Of a DNA stretch of 43,727 bases, positions 32,812 through 41,786 are shown one piece after another. The first letter of the stretch is position 1, and each line of letters opens with the position of its first letter. The DNA comes from Planctomycetota bacterium (GTDB lineage Bacteria > Planctomycetota > UBA1135 > GCA-002686595). A program made the position numbers and the translations under genes. Under the pieces are notes generated by a model. It was not told the origin of the DNA and made no database searches. It worked only from the letters and a program-made list of their open reading frames with translations. The DNA lies in assembly GCA_947484275.1 (NCBI GenBank), contig CANKOY010000029.1, positions 1-43,727 of the forward strand, in the 5' to 3' direction.

Positions 32812-35141
32812 CGCTGTTCGGTGCGTCGGCAGGTACAGCCCCGCCCGACTTCCCCGGGACCGAAGGCGCGCGATCGAGCGCGCGAACCGGGGAGAGTCGG
32901 GCGTGGCGGTGTTTTCTGCCGTTCGCGCTCTTGCTCGCCGCGTGCAGTGCTCCGGGATCCGGAAGTCCAGCGCCGGTGGAGGAGGCCCCCGCGGTCCTCG
33001 ATTCGTACGACGTCGTCTGGAATAGTCCCAGCCGCGACGCCTCGGGCTCGATGCCGATGGGCAACGGCGAAATGGGGCTCAACCTATGGGCCGAGCCGAA
33101 TGGCGACCTCGTGTTCTACATCTCGCGCACCGACGCCTGGAGTGAGGCCAGCAGACTGCTCAAGCTCGGCAGGATTCGTCTGCACGTCGAGCCCAATCCC
33201 TTTGCCGAGGGCCGAGCGTTCGAGCAGCGCCTCGCCCTGCGAGACGGACGCGTCACGCTTCGATCCGGAACCGGAGCGGAGCGCTTCGAGTTGGAGTTGT
33301 TCGTGGACTCCGATTTCGACGTCGTGCACGTCAGCGCGAGCAGCGAACAGCCCGTCAGCGTGCGCGCCAGCTTGGAGTGCTGGCGCAACGAATCGCGCAG
33401 ACTCGTGGGCAAGGAACTCGAATCCAGTTGGACCATGCGCGATGCGCCTGAGTCCATCGAGGTCACTGAGAGCGCGGACATCGATGTGGATCAGCCCGGC
33501 GCCGTCGTCTGGTACCACCGCAACGAACACTCGGTTCAGCCTCTGACCTTGGCGCACCAAGGGCTGAGTTCGATCGCCGAACTCAGCTACGACCCATTGA
33601 TGCAGCGCACATTCGGCGGCTGGATGGAGGGGCCTGACTTCGCGAAGGTCGGCCCGCGCGAGTTGCAAAGCGTCCGACCGGCGCGCAAGTTCGAGCTCTC
33701 GATCGCGACGCACGCGTCACAGAGTGCCCAGGTCGACACCTGGATCGACAGCCTGCGCGCGACTTCCGAGCGCTCGCTGCTCGAGGATGCCCGCGAGCGC
33801 AGCCGTCGTTGGTGGCACGCCTTCTGGGCGCGCTCGTGGATTTTCGTCGAAGGCGATCCCTGGCCCACGGCGGATCGCTCCGAGGATCCGCGGCCAGCTT
33901 CGCGCATCACTCAGGCCTACTTGCTGCAGCGATGGATCCAGGCCTGCGGCGGCCGCGGTAGCTACCCGATCAAATTCAACGGTTCGATTTTCACCGTTGA
34001 TCCGAAATTCGCCGGGGGACCGGACTTCAACCCCGATTGGCGCCGCTGGGGCGACGCGTACTGGTGGCAGAACACGCGGCTTGCGTACCACGCGATGCTC
34101 GCCAACGGCGACTACGACATGTTCACGCCGCTGTTCGACCTGTACCGAGGCGTGCTGCCGTTTCTCGAAGCGCGCGCCAAGCTGTACCACGGCGCCGAGG
34201 GCGCGATTTTCCCTGAGACGATGACGATCTTCGGGACCTGCTCGAATGGCGACTACGGTTGGGATCGTGCTGGGCATGTCGCCAGCGAAGTGCTCTGCCC
34301 CTGGTGGCAGTGGGCCTGGAATCAGGGTCCGGAACTTGTCGCATTGGGCTTGGACTACTTCGATCGCACCGGGGACGAACGCTTCCTGCGCGGCAGTTTG
34401 CTGCCTATCGCGCGCGCGACTCTCGCCTGGTTCGACACGCGCTTTGAGCGCGACGACGCTGGCCGGCTCGTGATTTCTCCCACTCAGTCCCTTGAGACGT
34501 ATTGGCACGGCGTGGTCAACGATTTGCCGAGCGTCGTTGGGCTGCATGAGATCGGGCAGAGACTCGAAGGTCTGCCGGCGAATTTGCTCACGGCTCAGGA
34601 TCGCGCGCTGCTCCTGCGCGTGACACAGGCGCTGCCGCCGATTCCCATGGGCACCACCGCGGCAGGAGCGCCGATACTCGCCCCCGCCGAAAAGTATGAC
34701 CCGGGTCGCAACAACTGCGAGACGCCGGAAATCTACGCGCTGTTTCCATTCCGCGCCGCACGCCGCGGCACGGAGTTGTTCGAGGCGGCCGGGCGCGCCT
34801 TCGACGGACGCCACGATCGCTTCACCAATGGCTGGCCCCAGGACGGTCAGGCGGCGGCGCTGCTCGGTCGAACAGCGGAGGCGCGCGACAACTTGCTTGC
34901 CAAGGTGCAAAACAGCCCCGCGAGCTTTCGATTCCCCGCGATGTGGGGACCGAACTTCGACTGGCTTCCGGACCAGTGCCACGGTTCGAACGTGATGCTC
35001 ACGCTGCAATGCATGCTTCTGCAGGAGGATGGGGCTGGTCAGCGAACCTCGCCTAGCTGGCCTGCGGACTGGAGCGTCCGATTCAGGCTTCACGGCCGCG
35101 ACGGCGCTGTGGTGAACGGCGAGCATCGAGCCGTCCGGTAA
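32796..35141 (+). CDS. DUF5703 lipoprotein, glycoside-hydrolase-like
   Basis: This protein of about 781 residues is probably a lipoprotein: RCFLPFALLLAACSAPG carries the lipobox LAAC. The N-terminal DUF5703 domain is clear from SYDVVWNSPSRDASGSMPMGNGEMGLNLW and DLVFYISRTDAWSEASRLLKLGRIRL. An (alpha/alpha)6-type region resembling GH95 fucosidases follows (YPIKFNGSIFTVDPKF, RRWGDAYWWQNTRLAYHAMLANGDYDMF, EGAIFPETMTIFG). It probably acts on plant- or algae-derived glycans at the cell surface, but no activity is proven for the family to my knowledge. No ATG fits: the frame opens with an ATG at 32727 deep inside msrBA. I provisionally use TTG 32796, which overlaps msrBA by 16 bp. The start is uncertain. 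Confidence 0.75.
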   Translation: MDEQVALFGASAGTAPPDFPGTEGARSSARTGESRAWRCFLPFALLLAACSAPGSGSPAPVEEAPAVLDSYDVVWNSPSRDASGSMPMGNGEMGLNLWAEPNGDLVFYISRTDAWSEASRLLKLGRIRLHVEPNPFAEGRAFEQRLALRDGRVTLRSGTGAERFELELFVDSDFDVVHVSASSEQPVSVRASLECWRNESRRLVGKELESSWTMRDAPESIEVTESADIDVDQPGAVVWYHRNEHSVQPLTLAHQGLSSIAELSYDPLMQRTFGGWMEGPDFAKVGPRELQSVRPARKFELSIATHASQSAQVDTWIDSLRATSERSLLEDARERSRRWWHAFWARSWIFVEGDPWPTADRSEDPRPASRITQAYLLQRWIQACGGRGSYPIKFNGSIFTVDPKFAGGPDFNPDWRRWGDAYWWQNTRLAYHAMLANGDYDMFTPLFDLYRGVLPFLEARAKLYHGAEGAIFPETMTIFGTCSNGDYGWDRAGHVASEVLCPWWQWAWNQGPELVALGLDYFDRTGDERFLRGSLLPIARATLAWFDTRFERDDAGRLVISPTQSLETYWHGVVNDLPSVVGLHEIGQRLEGLPANLLTAQDRALLLRVTQALPPIPMGTTAAGAPILAPAEKYDPGRNNCETPEIYALFPFRAARRGTELFEAAGRAFDGRHDRFTNGWPQDGQAAALLGRTAEARDNLLAKVQNSPASFRFPAMWGPNFDWLPDQCHGSNVMLTLQCMLLQEDGAGQRTSPSWPADWSVRFRLHGRDGAVVNGEHRAVR

Positions 35142-35191
35142 TCCTGCGCGGCACGGGTGCGATCGAGCCGCGGGATTGGCAGAATCCGCCC

Positions 35192-36820
35192 ATGAAGCGA
35201 ATTCAGTCTGCTTGGCTCCTGTGCGGTCTGGTGTCCCCTTGGCTCGTCGGCGCCTGCGATCGATCGGCTGATCCGAAGCCCGTAGCACCGGCGGCAACTT
35301 CCAGTGCTGCGGCCACGGGCGACGGCGCGGCTCCCGCCCCGAGTGAGCCGGCGATGGAAGAACCGCCGAAGGAAGAGCCGCCCTTTGCCAAAGTGGTCGG
35401 CGAGCGCGGACTGCGGTCGCGCAAGGAAGGTGCCCTAGACGGCTACACCCTGATCTCGCCGCTCAACTCGAAGTCCGTCCACCTTGTGAACATGCAGGGG
35501 GAGACGGTGCACACCTGGAAAACGAAACACGTGCCCGGAGCTGGCACCTACATCCTGCCGAACGGTCACTTGTTGCGCTGCGCCATGGTGGACGACAACC
35601 CGCGCTTCCACGGTGGGGGAATTGGCGGACGCATCGAGGAACTCGATTGGAACGGCGCCGTGGTTTGGGAATACGAACTGGCCACGGACCAGCGCACGCT
35701 GCACCACGACATCGCGCCGATGCCGAACGGCAACGTGCTGGCGATTGCCTGGGAATACCATTCGCCCGAAGAGGCTTTCGAGCGCGGGCGCGCGTCCGAT
35801 CGCATTCACGAGGAGGGGCTGTGGACCGATATCGTGATCGAGATTCGTCCCACGCCGCCTTTGGGCGGAGAGATCGTCTGGACCTGGCGCACATGGGATC
35901 ATCTCGTGCAGGACACGCGCGAGAAGGGAGCGGACTATGGCTCCCCCGCGGATTTCGTCGGACGCATCGATATCAACGCGGACCATCGTTTCGACGCGCC
36001 GGAGACCGATGCTGAGCGCGCGGCGCGCGAGGAGCGCGAGAAACAGATGCAGGCGGTCGGCTACACCGGCGGCAAGGATCCCGCCGCGGATGCGACGGTT
36101 GCCGATGGCGCCAAGGCTCCGGACAAGCCCAAGGGAAAATACGGCGGCGATTGGCTGCACACCAATGCGATCGATTACCTGCCGGAGCTTGACCTCATTG
36201 CCCTTTCCACGCCGCACCTGTGCGAACTTTGGGTGATCGATCACTCGACCACCAGCGCTGAGGCCGCAGGCTCAAAGGGCGGACGGCGCGGCCACGGCGG
36301 CGAGTTGCTCTACCGCTACGGTCATTCGCGCAACTACGGAATCGGCGACGAGACCAGTCGCAAGCTCTTCTACCAGCACGACATGACCTGGCAGCGGGGC
36401 GCGAATGCTGGGGAACTGAGTTTGCTTCTGTTCAACAACGGTTCTCGGCGACCGGATGGCGAGTACTCCGAGGTCGAGCAGATCGCGCTCCCCTTCGACC
36501 CCGTGACCGGGTTCGCGCGCGCCCGTGGGGCCGCCTTCGGCCCGGACACTCTTTTGTGGAGCTACAAGGACCCCGAGAAGTTCCTGTCGCCCTTCATTTC
36601 CGGCGCACAACGTCTCCCGAACGGCAACACACTGATCTGCGAGGGAGCCCGGGGCCGAGTTTTCGAAGTGACCTCGGCGGGCGATGTCGTTTGGGACTTC
36701 TACAACCCGCTTGGCGGCGAAGTGAAGCCGGCCAAGCAGGCCGGCAATGCTCCCTCGAAGGCACTCTTCCGCGCGACGCGCTTGGCGAAGGATCACCCGG
36801 GCCTGGTAGGAAAACTGTGA
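35192..36820 (+). CDS. Arylsulfotransferase (ASST)-family lipoprotein
   Basis: This 542-residue protein carries a lipoprotein signal (WLVGAC, Cys at 22) and an Ala/Pro/Glu-rich linker to about residue 65. The remainder is a beta-propeller with repeated phrases typical of arylsulfate sulfotransferases: VHLVNMQGETVHTWKTK, GTYILPNGHLLR, IEELDWNGAVVWEYE, LHHDIAPMPNGNVLAIAWE, WLHTNAIDYLPELDLIALS, FYQHDMTWQRG and SGAQRLPNGNTLICEGARGRVFEV. The conserved His residues (HHD, HTN, QHD) sit where the family binds sulfate. Actual sulfotransferase activity is uncertain, since many relatives are uncharacterised. It follows the DUF5703 lipoprotein by 50 bp on the same strand, which may point to processing of sulfated glycans. 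Confidence 0.75.
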   Translation: MKRIQSAWLLCGLVSPWLVGACDRSADPKPVAPAATSSAAATGDGAAPAPSEPAMEEPPKEEPPFAKVVGERGLRSRKEGALDGYTLISPLNSKSVHLVNMQGETVHTWKTKHVPGAGTYILPNGHLLRCAMVDDNPRFHGGGIGGRIEELDWNGAVVWEYELATDQRTLHHDIAPMPNGNVLAIAWEYHSPEEAFERGRASDRIHEEGLWTDIVIEIRPTPPLGGEIVWTWRTWDHLVQDTREKGADYGSPADFVGRIDINADHRFDAPETDAERAAREEREKQMQAVGYTGGKDPAADATVADGAKAPDKPKGKYGGDWLHTNAIDYLPELDLIALSTPHLCELWVIDHSTTSAEAAGSKGGRRGHGGELLYRYGHSRNYGIGDETSRKLFYQHDMTWQRGANAGELSLLLFNNGSRRPDGEYSEVEQIALPFDPVTGFARARGAAFGPDTLLWSYKDPEKFLSPFISGAQRLPNGNTLICEGARGRVFEVTSAGDVVWDFYNPLGGEVKPAKQAGNAPSKALFRATRLAKDHPGLVGKL

Positions 36821-36844
36821 TGGCCTGATCAGCGGGCCTCGACG

Positions 36845-37648
36845 CTAGCGCACCAAGGGCGGCTCCACGCCGCCCTGGGCGCGGCGCGCCACGGCCGCGA
36901 GACGGTTCCAGTCCTCGAACCAGTTCAGGGCCTGTGCGACAAGCACTGGCAAGCCGACGAAGGCGACGAAGATTGTCGCCGATAGGACTGCGCCTGTGAT
37001 CCACATCGCAAAGTGCCAATCGTCCGAGCGCACCGCCGGGTAAGCGCCTGGCGTCGTGGCCGCTTGGGGCAGCAGCTGCAGGATCGCAAGCTCTCTCAGT
37101 CTCAGGGTCTCGCGCAGCAGAAACGCGCCCAGGACCGCGGCGCCCACGAGGATCGGCCAGCCTACGCCCAACGCCAGCGTCGTCAGACCCAGTGCCGTGG
37201 CGCCGAGGAAGCACCAGAACAGCGTCTCCGCGTTCGTCGTTTGGACGCGCGCGAACTTCCGGTAGACGTGCATCGTGCGATAGAAGGCAAACATGCCCCA
37301 CAGGCCGAGCGTCGGCACGGACAGCAGCACGGTCGACCAGCCCGGTATTGCTACCAACTCGTTCAGGCGCGGCCTTGTGTCCGTGGAGTCCGCGTGCACC
37401 GGCGGCGTCGAGCTCGCGGGTAGGGGTGGCGACCCAGCAGGCAGATGCGGTGCCGAGGCGGGGGGCCAGGTCACGCCGGCAAGTTCGCTGACCGCGCCGA
37501 TGGGCGTCCAGAGCGCCTCACCCTCGCCGCAGACCAGCCCGTCGCCGCGCAGTCGGCCCTCGGCGCTGAGCTTCGCAACGATCTCCGTTTCGAAGGGGCC
37601 CCAGGTTTTGTCGTCGTGGCCAACGATCCACCAGCGCGTAGCTACCAT
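36845..37648 (-). CDS. GYF_2-domain membrane protein
   Basis: This 267-residue protein starts with a GYF_2-type domain (residues 1-55, RWWIVGHDDKTWGPFETEIVAKLSAEGRLRGDGLV, 'W.PI..V.EL'). A Pro-rich linker (60-90) leads to a membrane part with about four helices (STVLLSVPTLGLWGMFAFYR, ETLFWCFLGATALGLTTLAL, GWPILVGAAVLGAFLL, WITGAVLSATIFVAFVGLPVL) that is reminiscent of DUF4234. The GYF_2 domain is thought to bind Pro-rich peptides at the cytoplasmic face. The protein ends WFEDWNRL. Its start is divergent from the Ser/Thr kinase gene, 184 bp away. Confidence 0.75.
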   Translation of the reverse strand: MVATRWWIVGHDDKTWGPFETEIVAKLSAEGRLRGDGLVCGEGEALWTPIGAVSELAGVTWPPASAPHLPAGSPPLPASSTPPVHADSTDTRPRLNELVAIPGWSTVLLSVPTLGLWGMFAFYRTMHVYRKFARVQTTNAETLFWCFLGATALGLTTLALGVGWPILVGAAVLGAFLLRETLRLRELAILQLLPQAATTPGAYPAVRSDDWHFAMWITGAVLSATIFVAFVGLPVLVAQALNWFEDWNRLAAVARRAQGGVEPPLVR

Positions 37649-37744
37649 CGCTTTCCTCCTACTCGTACCAAGCGCCGCACCGGACAGAGCGGGCTGAAGT
37701 GCCCTGCCCGTCCGGCGCCGGAGGGGCCATGCGCCAGTGGAGCG

Positions 37745-37759
37745 CGGTCATTTTGACCG
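37745..37759. promoter_or_regulatory. Palindrome between divergent membrane-protein and kinase genes
   Basis: CGGTCA-TTT-TGACCG is a perfect 6+3+6 inverted repeat lying near the middle of the 184-bp divergent region. It is a plausible operator for a dimeric regulator. It is less GC-rich than its surroundings. No clear promoter boxes are seen beside it. Confidence 0.35.
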
Positions 37760-37832
37760 GACTGTGTCCGCAACGGGCCGCAGGCCGACATCTATGATAG
37801 TGAGCTGCCCCCGTCCTGGGGCCCACGCGACC

Positions 37833-40800
37833 ATGGCCACCGAACCCGCACTTCCCCCGGCAAGCGCTCCACTTCCAGAGATCCCCGGGTATAGGCTCGA
37901 TCGGATTCTGGGCCGGGGCGCCACAGGTACGGTCTACCGCGCGACCCAGTTGGCCGTCGATCGCCTGGTGGCGATCAAAGTTCTGCACCCGGAGCTTGCG
38001 GGTTCGAAGGCGGTGCGGCGCCTGCAGCGCGAGGCGCGGACCACTGCGCGCTTGGCCCACCCCGGGATCGTTTCGGCGATCGACATGGGCCAGGTCAGGG
38101 GGCTGTGGTGGTACGCCATGGAATTGATCGACGGCCCTTCACTCTCGACGCTGCTGCGCGAGAAGGGCCGACTGTCCGAGCGCGAGGGATTGCGACTGTT
38201 CATTCCGCTTTGTGAAGCGCTGGAGCACGCCCACGAAGAGGGCGTAGTGCACCGCGACATCAAGCCCGCAAACATCCTGGTGGACCAGCACGGACGCGCG
38301 CGGCTTGTGGACCTTGGGCTGGCGTTCACCGAGGACGATCCGCTCTTGACGCGCACAGGCGGAACCCTGGGGACGCCGCACTACCTATCTCCGGAGCAGG
38401 CGCGCAATCCACAGGCCGTCGACGTGCGCTCTGACATTTGGTCCTTGGGCGCGACCATGTTCCACGCGCTTTGCGGCAGACCGCCGTTCACGGGCGAGAG
38501 CGTGGCGGAAATTTTGTCGGGCGTCTTGTACGCGCACATCCGCGACCCGCGCGAACTGGAACCCAAACTATCGCAGGGCATGGCGCTGGTGCTTCGCAAG
38601 TGCCTGACGCGCAACGCGGAAAAGCGCTACAGAACGCCGAGCGAGCTGCTCCTGGATCTCGAAGCCCTGCGCGAACGGCGCGCGGTGGTGATCTCGCCTC
38701 GCAGCCTCGATCCCGTGGCGGGCCAAGCCGAACGGCGCAGGCGCATGCGTTGGATCGCTGGGGCGGTCGCGTCAACGACCGGCATCGTGGCGCTGATCCT
38801 GTGGCAGCCCTGGGAGCACCAGAGCTTGCCGCAGGAAACCAACACGGCGGTTTCGGAACCCTGGCCGCCGCTCGTGGCGCTGCTGACGCGGGCCCTGGGA
38901 GAGGATCGGCGCGGGCCGGGGGCGGCCCTGATCGGCCTTGACGACATGCGCGAGTCGGTTCCGACGGAGTACAGCAAAGACTACCTGTCAGCTAAGGGAA
39001 CTGTCCTAGCGCGATTCGACAAGAACCTAGCCGACGAGCGCAAGCGTGCGGCGGTGGAGTATGAAAAGGCCCTGAATCAAGAGCGTGACTTCGTGCGCGC
39101 TCAGGCCGTCGTGGCTCAAGAAGTGGAAGAGCGCCTGGCGCTCGAACTTGGCGCCAACCGCAGTCAGCGCGACCACATCATCCGTTTCCTGGATTTCGCA
39201 GTGCTGCGCGAGCAAGCCGCCAAGGAGGAGCGCACCGCACTCGATGGCCTTTCGCTGCGCATCCAAAGGCACTACGACCAGGTGATCCTCCCCAGGGCGC
39301 GCCAAATGGTGGCCACGGGTGAGTGGCGCGACGCACTGGCCCTTCTGCGCCTTGACTTGCGCCAGCAACTCGAGAGCGCGGGCATCAGTTTGCGCGGCTT
39401 GACGCCTTCCAAAGTGGACGAGCAACTGGTCGGGGTGCATCTTCGCACGGCAGAGTCCGAAGCGCGTGCGATAGAAAGCGCGTGGCTCGACAAGGACGTG
39501 GAACTTGAACGAGCGCTTCTGGCGCGTCAACGGGCGATCGAAGCTGATTTGCATCGGCGCATACTCGGCACCGAAGCGGCCGCGCTGATCGACGTCGCCT
39601 ATGCCGAGGAACTTGCCGCCCGGGCCCTTCGTCCGGAGCAGATGTTGAGCACCGTCGCCAATCGATCCCAGATTGCGCTCGAACGCGCGCGAGTCGAATT
39701 GGCCCAACTCCAAGACGAACTTGCGGTCATCGACGCGTACGCCGAACTCGCCGCGGTCGATGCCCAATTCGCTCAGGCATGGCGCGATCGACAGTATCCA
39801 GAGATCGCGGCAGCCTTGACCAAACGCATGGACGAGGAGTGGCTGCGGCCCGTGTTCAAGCAGCTCGAATTGCGCGCAGGTGAAGCGCAACTCCTGGAAG
39901 AACTGCTCGCAAGGGCGGCCAGCGGATTGAGCGCTCCAGGGTTGGACTCGATCCTCGTGGGGCGGATCGTGCGCTCCGGCCGCATCGTGCCCAGCGCCGA
40001 TCCGCTGCGCACCGGTTTCCAACTGGAAATCGCCGGGACGAGCGAGTCCTATCTGCTGCGGGGCCCGGCCCCGGACAACAGCGCCAGGTTGCTCGGGGCG
40101 GAGAGCATCGAACGCCTTGCTGGCCTCGCCAGCGATCCGAAAGACGAGCTCGCGAGCCTCGACCGCCTCGTGCGCGCGCTGTTTCGGATGCGCGAAGGCG
40201 ATGCAGACGGCGCGCTGCGCGCCTTCAATTCCGGTCCGTTGCCGATCGACAGCCATGCCGCGCTGGTGCTCGACCTCCAGTCGCACCTGACCCTGGCCCG
40301 TGGGGAACTGAACGCCCGCGTCCAACAGCGCGAAGATGCGGCGCAGACGGCCTACAACCTCATTCAGCGCGAGCGCTTCCACGCGCGCGACGCTCAGGAT
40401 CGCATTCGGCGAATCAACGTGTTGCTGACGGAGTATGCCGACACCGCGTTCGTGAAAGAACACGACGCCGAACTGCGCGAAATCAAGGCGCAGTCGAGCC
40501 AGCCCGGGAAGCTGACCCCGGAAGGGCGCCTGCGGGGAATTTATGGCACGGCGCTCAGCTTCCCCGCGAGCGGTCGAGCGCTGATCGCCTTCGACTGCAC
40601 GCTGGAGGGTAGATCCCCGTGGGAGATGGGGGACTGGAAACGCGCCGCTGCGGGCTGGTCCGCGGACAGACGGCATTCGCGCAAAGAGCTGGAGAACGAG
40701 ACCCTTTGGCCGCGCCTCGTACTCTCAGATCCGCTCGATCTTGACGCAGCGATGGTCGTTGAAATCGAATTCGAGCAACCGCATTCGTCAGGGCCTCCCC

Positions 40801-41165
40801 AGCGCTTCGTTGCCTCGGTAGCGGGCTGGCACGTCGGATTTGTGGCCATGCCTGAGGGCGGAGGGAAATCTCTGGTCGCCAGCACCGCTGGCGGCGTTTC
40901 TTCCCTGCGAGATCTGCACGAACTGCTCGATGATAAGAAGGGCGCGCCGATCGCTGGGCTCGAGCGCGGGAGGCGCTACGTGCTGCGGATGGAGCTTTCA
41001 CAGGGCCGCGGCAAGTTGATCGCCTCGCTCAACGGCGAGCGCATCTTGACCCAGGACCAGACCCGGCCCGAGGGTCGCGTCGGCAGCTATTCGATCGTCG
41101 TGCGCTCGATCGAGGAGGTGTTGCTCAAGGCGGTGCGGATCGAAGCAGGCATCGGCAAGCGCTGA
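37833..41165 (+). CDS. Receptor-type Ser/Thr protein kinase with large extracytoplasmic coiled-coil region
   Basis: This is a 1110-residue protein. A Hanks-type kinase occupies about 18-285: glycine loop LGRGATGTVYRA, Lys49 in VAIKVLH, catalytic HRDIKPANIL (140-149), metal-binding DLG (160-162), and TPHYLSPEQA in the activation/P+1 region. A single membrane helix follows (306-324, IAGAVASTTGIVALILW). The remaining 780 residues lie outside the cytoplasm: long charged helical stretches (for example 'ERALLARQRAIEADLHRRI', 'ARVELAQLQDELAVIDAYAEL') and a C-terminal beta-rich laminin-G/DUF1080-like domain (about 950-1105, 'VASVAGWHVGFVAMPEG', 'GKLIASLNGERILTQDQTRPEGRVG'). I choose ATG 37833, because upstream codons are not kinase-like. 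It may sense surface ligands. It is tail to tail with the CMD gene. Confidence 0.9.
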   Translation: MATEPALPPASAPLPEIPGYRLDRILGRGATGTVYRATQLAVDRLVAIKVLHPELAGSKAVRRLQREARTTARLAHPGIVSAIDMGQVRGLWWYAMELIDGPSLSTLLREKGRLSEREGLRLFIPLCEALEHAHEEGVVHRDIKPANILVDQHGRARLVDLGLAFTEDDPLLTRTGGTLGTPHYLSPEQARNPQAVDVRSDIWSLGATMFHALCGRPPFTGESVAEILSGVLYAHIRDPRELEPKLSQGMALVLRKCLTRNAEKRYRTPSELLLDLEALRERRAVVISPRSLDPVAGQAERRRRMRWIAGAVASTTGIVALILWQPWEHQSLPQETNTAVSEPWPPLVALLTRALGEDRRGPGAALIGLDDMRESVPTEYSKDYLSAKGTVLARFDKNLADERKRAAVEYEKALNQERDFVRAQAVVAQEVEERLALELGANRSQRDHIIRFLDFAVLREQAAKEERTALDGLSLRIQRHYDQVILPRARQMVATGEWRDALALLRLDLRQQLESAGISLRGLTPSKVDEQLVGVHLRTAESEARAIESAWLDKDVELERALLARQRAIEADLHRRILGTEAAALIDVAYAEELAARALRPEQMLSTVANRSQIALERARVELAQLQDELAVIDAYAELAAVDAQFAQAWRDRQYPEIAAALTKRMDEEWLRPVFKQLELRAGEAQLLEELLARAASGLSAPGLDSILVGRIVRSGRIVPSADPLRTGFQLEIAGTSESYLLRGPAPDNSARLLGAESIERLAGLASDPKDELASLDRLVRALFRMREGDADGALRAFNSGPLPIDSHAALVLDLQSHLTLARGELNARVQQREDAAQTAYNLIQRERFHARDAQDRIRRINVLLTEYADTAFVKEHDAELREIKAQSSQPGKLTPEGRLRGIYGTALSFPASGRALIAFDCTLEGRSPWEMGDWKRAAAGWSADRRHSRKELENETLWPRLVLSDPLDLDAAMVVEIEFEQPHSSGPPQRFVASVAGWHVGFVAMPEGGGKSLVASTAGGVSSLRDLHELLDDKKGAPIAGLERGRRYVLRMELSQGRGKLIASLNGERILTQDQTRPEGRVGSYSIVVRSIEEVLLKAVRIEAGIGKR

Positions 41166-41174
41166 GATTGCGCC

Positions 41175-41780
41175 TCAGCGGCCGGCTGCAAAGTGCTGGA
41201 CCACGGTGCGCGCGCGTTCGAGTTGCTCTCGCCCGAGCAGATCGCTGACCGAATCGAGCGCTTCGCTGACTTCGGCGGACGTGGCTCCGCAGCGCAGCGC
41301 TCCGCGCGCGTGGCTCGCCATCTGGCGCTCCTGCCCCAGGGCTGCGAGACCTGCCACAGCGAGCAACTCTCTCGCGCGAGGCTCCAGGCCGGGTCGCGAG
41401 AGAATCCGGCCGTAGGCGTGGCCTTCAATCCAACGCTCGAAATCCGGATGTCCCTGGGAGAGCATTTCACGCACGCGCGGCGCGTCTTTTTGGTAGATGC
41501 GCTCGAACAGCGCCTTGCCGCGCTCGGGCTGGTCGTCCTCGTCGAGAATTTCTTCAGCTTCGATTTCCCCCAGTCCTCCGCAGGCAGCGAGCACCCCGTA
41601 GGCTTCGACCACGCGCGGGAAGCCGGCGAAAATGTGGGCCTGCAGCACGCACTCGCGCCAACCGCGATTGGGTTCGCCCGCAGGCGCATTCAAGCGTTCA
41701 CTGCGCAAGCGCTCCCAATCGCCGAGCACTACGGCGGTGAATAGTCGCGCCAGGCGGACTTCCTGGGGGGTGAGCGTCAC
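41175..41780 (-). CDS. Carboxymuconolactone decarboxylase/AhpD-like family protein
   Basis: This 201-residue protein has the helical CMD fold, with two related halves: residues about 35-65 (WRECVLQAHIFAGFPRVVEAYGVL) and 130-180 (LEPRARELLAVAGLAALGQERQMASHARGALRCGATSAEVSEALDSV). The second matches the family core 'R...LL.VA.LAALG...QL..H...AL..G.T..EI.EAL'. The CxxC redox pair of AhpD is not seen, so a simple peroxidase-partner role is doubtful. It lies 6 bp downstream of the phosphatidylserine decarboxylase gene and appears to be the last gene of a three-gene minus-strand run. Confidence 0.82.
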   Translation of the reverse strand: MTLTPQEVRLARLFTAVVLGDWERLRSERLNAPAGEPNRGWRECVLQAHIFAGFPRVVEAYGVLAACGGLGEIEAEEILDEDDQPERGKALFERIYQKDAPRVREMLSQGHPDFERWIEGHAYGRILSRPGLEPRARELLAVAGLAALGQERQMASHARGALRCGATSAEVSEALDSVSDLLGREQLERARTVVQHFAAGR

Positions 41781-41786
41781 TCGAGT

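Noticed and set aside
37745-37800. TTGACC with a later TATGAT as a sigma-70 promoter for the kinase
   Set aside because: The two boxes are more than 30 bases apart, well beyond the usual 16-18.
39027-40676. A 549-codon open frame antisense to the receptor kinase
   Set aside because: High GC lowers stop-codon frequency and yields long antisense frames. The translation is rich in Arg, Gly and His with no recognisable motif, while the plus strand encodes a clear kinase tail.
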